Shown one piece after another: positions 13,854 through 16,518 of a stretch of 16,518 nucleotides of DNA. Each line of letters opens with the position of its first letter. Positions within the stretch are counted from its first letter, which is position 1. Below the pieces are notes generated by a model. It searched no databases and was not told the DNA's origin. It worked only from the letters and a program-made list of their open reading frames with translations. The DNA lies in the NCBI GenBank assembly GCA_938003725.1, contig CALKXX010000145.1, positions 1 through 16,518 on the forward strand, read 5' to 3'. This DNA comes from an uncultured Sphingomonadaceae bacterium (GTDB taxonomy: Bacteria; Pseudomonadota; Alphaproteobacteria; Sphingomonadales; Sphingomonadaceae). The translations under genes and the position numbers were made by a program.

Positions 13854-14381
13854 TTAGTTTGCGGTCTTGCCGATGTCGCTGATCGCACTATCGATCAATT
13901 TCCGGTCTGCCGTCGCATCATGCTGAGCAGCGATCAATGATTGAGCAGCGGAAGTCGCAGCGTTAGCCGCCTTGGCACGAACAGAGGCTATTGCCGAACG
14001 TTCTGCAGCAGCAATTTTTTCTTCGGCCATTTTCTTACGACGTGCGACCAGTGCTTTGGTGTCGACTTGTGCTTGTTCTACCAATGCCGCAGCTTCTTTT
14101 TCCGCACTATCCATCAGCGCTTCGGCTTCTGCCTGCGCGCCAGCGGTTTTGGCTTCATATTCCGCTTTCAGATCTTCGGCTTCCTTACGCAGGTTCGCCG
14201 CCTCATCGAGCGTCTTTTTAATCTCAGCGATTTGCTTGTCGAGCATATTGCCAACGATGGACGGTACCTTTGCCCAAAGCAGAATAGCGAACACGATCAA
14301 CATGCCCACGGCAACCCAGGCAGTCGCGTTGAGTCCCAATGCCGTTGCTTCTGCACCCTCTGCCAAAATCGATAATATCAT
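13854..14381 (-). CDS. atpF: ATP synthase Fo subunit b
   Basis: This is the second of the two b-type stator subunits that dimerise to link the membrane a-subunit to F1. The 175-residue protein has a short N-terminus, one membrane helix at about 18-38 (A-W-V-A-V-G-M-L-I-V-F-A-I-L-L-W) and a long Ala/Glu/Lys coiled coil. It is called b rather than b' from its place after the other stator gene and from the N-terminus resembling alphaproteobacterial AtpF. A very good Shine-Dalgarno (GGAGGAG, 14395-14389) lies 7 nt before ATG 14381. The gap to the b' gene is 23 bp. It is the last gene of the operon; no canonical terminator for it was seen downstream. Confidence 0.92.
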   Translation of the reverse strand: MILSILAEGAEATALGLNATAWVAVGMLIVFAILLWAKVPSIVGNMLDKQIAEIKKTLDEAANLRKEAEDLKAEYEAKTAGAQAEAEALMDSAEKEAAALVEQAQVDTKALVARRKKMAEEKIAAAERSAIASVRAKAANAATSAAQSLIAAQHDATADRKLIDSAISDIGKTAN

Positions 14382-14404
14382 GATCTATCTCCTCCAGCAG
14401 GCGC

Positions 14405-14890
14405 TTAGAAAGCAGCCTTAACCGCCTTTTTTGCTTGAGCCGCAGTAACTTTGGTTCCGGATACCGTTGCGACAATATCTTTCGCCGCTTCCGCAGCGAC
14501 CGCCTCTATTTCTGTCAACGCGGTCGCCGTCGCTACTTTCAAGGCGTTGTCCGCTTCATCCGCCTTTTTAGCAATAGAGGTATCAGCACGCTTTACTGCG
14601 GCCTCATGCTTCTTCCCAGCTTCAGCTTTTGCTGCGTTAACTTTGCCGACAGCGTCCGATTTCGCATTATTGATTGAAACGCGATAGTCTTCCTCAATCT
14701 GTTCAGCGCGATCCTGTGCGGCCTGAGCAGCAGCAAGATCATCCGTGATACGCTTCTGGCGATCATCGACGGTCTTGCTGATCTTTGGCACCATATTCTT
14801 CGCAATGAAGAAATAGATGATCCCGATAACGATCAGCAGCCAGAAAAACTGGCTACCATAGACTTCCATAAGCTGAGCAATTTGAGGCAT
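14405..14890 (-). CDS. ATP synthase Fo subunit b' (b-prime)
   Basis: The 161-residue protein has an N-terminal membrane helix (about 15-33, F-F-W-L-L-I-V-I-G-I-I-Y-F-F) followed by M-V-P-K-I-S-K-T-V-D-D-R-Q-K-R-I, the usual entry into the coiled coil of b' subunits. The helical arm is rich in Ala, Lys and Glu. Alphaproteobacteria and photosynthetic bacteria use a b/b' heterodimer, and the order atpE-b'-b matches. It starts 72 bp after atpE, across a gap holding a stable hairpin. The ribosome binding site (GGGTGA, only 3 nt before the ATG) is weaker than those of atpE and atpF. The gene is variously named atpF2, atpG or atpX, so no symbol is given. Confidence 0.9.
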   Translation of the reverse strand: MPQIAQLMEVYGSQFFWLLIVIGIIYFFIAKNMVPKISKTVDDRQKRITDDLAAAQAAQDRAEQIEEDYRVSINNAKSDAVGKVNAAKAEAGKKHEAAVKRADTSIAKKADEADNALKVATATALTEIEAVAAEAAKDIVATVSGTKVTAAQAKKAVKAAF

Positions 14891-14931
14891 TATTCACCCG
14901 TTATTTCGTAACACAAAACCGGCAGTTTGGC

Positions 14932-14955
14932 GGGGCAGCCCCAAAGGGCAGCCCC
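14932..14955 (-). other. Stable hairpin just downstream of atpE
   Basis: On the + strand GGGGC-A-GCCC-CAAA-GGGC-A-GCCCC folds perfectly except for one central mismatch: 5 bp, mismatch, 4 bp, 4-nt loop. In the atp mRNA the stem begins 8 nt after the atpE stop codon (14965-14963). No T-tract follows directly, so it is not a plain terminator. Such a stem could protect atpE mRNA from 3' decay or partly block read-through to b' and b, which fits the need for many c subunits per complex. Confidence 0.75.
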
Positions 14956-14962
14956 ACTAAAA

Positions 14963-15199
14963 CTAGGCTGCTGGCGGTGCGTAAAGAATGATCATTGCAA
15001 CAGCAAAGGCGATCAGGCCGAGCAATTCAGCGGCAGCGAAGCCAATGAAGAGACGTCCCTGCTGGCCGTCAGCCGCAGATGGGTTACGCAAAGCGCCTTC
15101 AAGGAAAGAGCCGAAAACGTTACCAACACCGGTAGCCGCCGCGCCCACGCCGATTGCCGCAAGGCCAGCGCCGATAACTTGTGCAGAAGAGAGATCCAT
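14963..15199 (-). CDS. atpE: ATP synthase Fo subunit c (proteolipid)
   Basis: AtpE forms the rotating c-ring. The 78-residue hairpin of two membrane helices shows the glycine-rich first helix (G-V-G-A-A-A-T-G-V-G), the polar loop with R38-N39-P40, and the second helix with the proton-carrying Glu58 in A-A-A-E-L-L-G-L-I-A-F. The residues around Glu58 do not show the extra polar ligands of Na+-specific rings, so proton coupling is expected. CGGAG lies 7 nt before ATG 15199, in an A/T-rich leader of the kind known to favour atpE translation. It is 54 bp after atpB, and a strong hairpin follows its stop. Confidence 0.97.
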   Translation of the reverse strand: MDLSSAQVIGAGLAAIGVGAAATGVGNVFGSFLEGALRNPSAADGQQGRLFIGFAAAELLGLIAFAVAMIILYAPPAA

Positions 15200-15253
15200 T
15201 TTTTAACTCCGTATTGTAAATATAGTGATTGAAAGTGACGTATTAAATAGTGA

Positions 15254-16033
15254 CTAGTGAAGGTTTTCCGCGTCATTGATGTACAGTGATGTGAGGAGAG
15301 CAAAAACATAAGCCTGAATGGCGCAAACCAACAATTCCAGCGCGCTAACAAAGGCGATGAAAATAATGCTGAGGATGGCAACCAAAATACTGGCACCGCC
15401 TGCATCAATGGCCTGAATAACAAAATTGGCGAACACCTTAATCAGGATGTGCCCCGCAATCATTGCAACGAATAGACGTAGCGCCAGGCTGAATGGGCGT
15501 ACCATGAAGGAAAGCAGCTCCACCATGAAGATCAAAGGGATCATCGGTAGCGGTGTTCCATGAGGAACGAACAAGCTGAAAAACTTGAGCTTATGCTTCC
15601 AAAAACCGACTATTAGCACGATCGAAAAGCTGATAATCGCCAGAATACCGGTAACCGTAAACTGGCTGGTCACGGTAAATGGATGAATGCCGGGAATAAT
15701 CCCCAAAGGCATCATGCCAAGCAAGTTGGCAAACAGGATGAACATAAAGAGCGTGAACACCCACGGCGTATATTTTTTGCCCGCCGGACCAATGCTCGTC
15801 GCAATGATATTGTCGACAAAGCCGACAACGCCTTCGACCATGATCTGCCAGCGGCCAGGAACCAATTCCCGCTTCATGCCGCCCATCATGAACAGATAGA
15901 TAAGGCCAAGGACAACAAACATCCAAAGCGCACTATTGGTGAAATTGATTTGCTGACCGAACAGCTCAAAACCTTCAATAATAGGCTGCACCTCAAATTG
16001 GTGCATAGGATCAATTTTGCCTTTTTCAGCCAC
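15254..16033 (-). CDS. atpB: ATP synthase Fo subunit a
   Basis: Subunit a provides the proton half-channels facing the c-ring. The GTG at 16033 is taken as start because AGGGG (16045-16041) lies 7 nt before it. It gives 259 residues beginning M-A-E-K-G-K-I-D-P-M-H-Q-F. The frame also reaches TTG 16054, overlapping the atpI stop, but without a ribosome binding site. Five or more membrane helices are visible. The essential Arg is R186 in L-R-L-F (E. coli Arg210), and I-Q-A-Y-V-F carries Gln240 (E. coli Gln252). Four residues after the Arg, where E. coli has Asn214, there is Ala190 (L-R-L-F-V-A-M). The gene follows atpI by 17 bp. Confidence 0.96.
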   Translation of the reverse strand: MAEKGKIDPMHQFEVQPIIEGFELFGQQINFTNSALWMFVVLGLIYLFMMGGMKRELVPGRWQIMVEGVVGFVDNIIATSIGPAGKKYTPWVFTLFMFILFANLLGMMPLGIIPGIHPFTVTSQFTVTGILAIISFSIVLIVGFWKHKLKFFSLFVPHGTPLPMIPLIFMVELLSFMVRPFSLALRLFVAMIAGHILIKVFANFVIQAIDAGGASILVAILSIIFIAFVSALELLVCAIQAYVFALLTSLYINDAENLH

Positions 16034-16050
16034 TAATTTACCCCTGATCG

Positions 16051-16401
16051 TCAATCATCATCATTTGGTATCGCCGAACCGATATCTTTCACCGGCTGGC
16101 TCGAAATCTTGTATATCCTCCAGAACGCCGTCCCAATCCCTAGGAAAAAGAACGACAGAAGGAACAATGGCGAAGTTTCAAACAGGCGATCCAAAAACCA
16201 CCCAACTCCGAAACCAACAACCACGCCCCCGATCAAATAACTTAGCACCCGCATTCCGAGCTGCTGATTTTCATCAGGGCTGCGATCGCGATGCTTAGCT
16301 TTGATCCGCTCTCTGTTTTGTGCTTTTTCTAGCCGCTCTTCCAGCGACGAAACCCGCACATCTTCTTCAAGTGGATCATGATCAGATTCGTTTACCGCCA
16401 T
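16051..16401 (-). CDS. atpI: AtpI/AtpZ-like ATP synthase-associated membrane protein
   Basis: The 116-residue protein has a charged, probably helical N-terminus (about 1-48, rich in Glu, Lys and Arg) and two membrane helices (about 51-70 and 78-96), with G-G-V-V-V-G-F-G-V-G-W-F-L-D in the first. This matches the ATPase gene 1/AtpZ type found at the head of alphaproteobacterial Fo operons. Such proteins are proposed to help c-ring assembly or Mg2+ supply and are usually dispensable. AAAGGG lies 5 nt before ATG 16401. It is the first gene of the operon, with a promoter-like sequence about 80 bp upstream. Confidence 0.9.
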   Translation of the reverse strand: MAVNESDHDPLEEDVRVSSLEERLEKAQNRERIKAKHRDRSPDENQQLGMRVLSYLIGGVVVGFGVGWFLDRLFETSPLFLLSFFFLGIGTAFWRIYKISSQPVKDIGSAIPNDDD

Positions 16402-16478
16402 TCAAACCCTTTCTACACCTCCGAAGACCGCGAAAAAGAGCCATAAACAACAGCAGGCCGACCCGCCAAGGCGCGGCC

Positions 16479-16507
16479 CGTTTAGGAAAGCATTACTGCC
16501 AAGTCAA
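16479..16507 (-). promoter_or_regulatory. Putative promoter of the Fo (atpIBE-b'-b) operon
   Basis: On the minus strand TTGACT (16507-16502) is followed after exactly 17 bp by TAAACG (16484-16479). The -35 matches 5 of 6 consensus bases; the -10 keeps TA but is otherwise weak, as is common in alphaproteobacteria. Transcription would start near 16472, leaving a leader of about 70 nt before atpI. No GANTC lies in this spacer. Confidence 0.5.
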
Positions 16508-16518
16508 CAGCTATGCTG

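Noticed and set aside
15200..15253. Repeated TAGTGA-like hexamers between atpB and atpE as a regulatory repeat
   Set aside because: The copies are few, imperfect and in A/T-rich sequence; better read as an A/T-rich translation leader for atpE.
16034..16054. TTG 16054 as the atpB start overlapping the atpI stop
   Set aside because: There is no ribosome site for it, while AGGGG is well spaced for GTG 16033 just before the conserved D-P-M-H-Q-F.

Overview
The window looks like ordinary core chromosome of an alphaproteobacterium, most likely a sphingomonad of the Sphingorhabdus/Parasphingorhabdus/Sphingopyxis type. This rests on gcrA (a cell-cycle regulator confined to Alphaproteobacteria), the alphaproteobacterial layout of a stand-alone Fo operon (atpI-atpB-atpE-b'-b) without the F1 genes, and protein-level resemblance of UvrC, MetZ, HspQ and others to sphingomonad versions. 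The assignment is by recognition, not by a search. I see no insertion sequence, phage, CRISPR array or defence island.

Layout, left to right. (1) 1-679, + strand: the 3' part of a c-di-GMP phosphodiesterase gene (EAL) ending in a PilZ domain. (2) 708-796, - strand: tRNA-Ser(CGA). (3) 930-1310, + strand: hspQ. (4) 1335-2192, - strand: an ABC-2 type permease with no ATPase beside it, divergent from (5) gcrA (2302-2973) and parE (3080-5068), both + strand, followed by an exported serine hydrolase (5121-6410). (6) 6407-13612: a tight - strand run transcribed uvrC, recO, leuB, a threonine-dehydratase-like gene, metZ, apaG and a LysR regulator. Gaps in this run are -8, 48 (33 to the alternative TTG), -4, 26, 9 and 10 bp, so it may be one long transcript or a few overlapping ones, joining nucleotide-excision/recombination repair to Leu/Ile/Met metabolism. 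(7) 13613-13853: the spacer between uvrC and the atp operon, holding a possible 35-codon + strand gene with its own terminator-like hairpin. (8) 13854-16401, - strand: the Fo operon, with a promoter-like sequence at 16479-16507.

Themes. gcrA and parE both carry a GANTC (CcrM methylation) site inside the spacer of a plausible sigma70 promoter, the geometry known for GcrA/CcrM-controlled genes. A 13-bp-arm inverted repeat separates gcrA from parE. A G+C-rich hairpin sits just after the atpE stop codon, where it could help the c-ring subunit be made in excess. The serine hydrolase has a strong Shine-Dalgarno but no ATG/GTG/TTG at the right distance, only ATC, which hints at a non-canonical start.

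I did not find a convincing undescribed multi-gene system. The observations worth checking are mostly regulatory, plus the small gene and unusual residues in AtpB, the dehydratase and the hydrolase.
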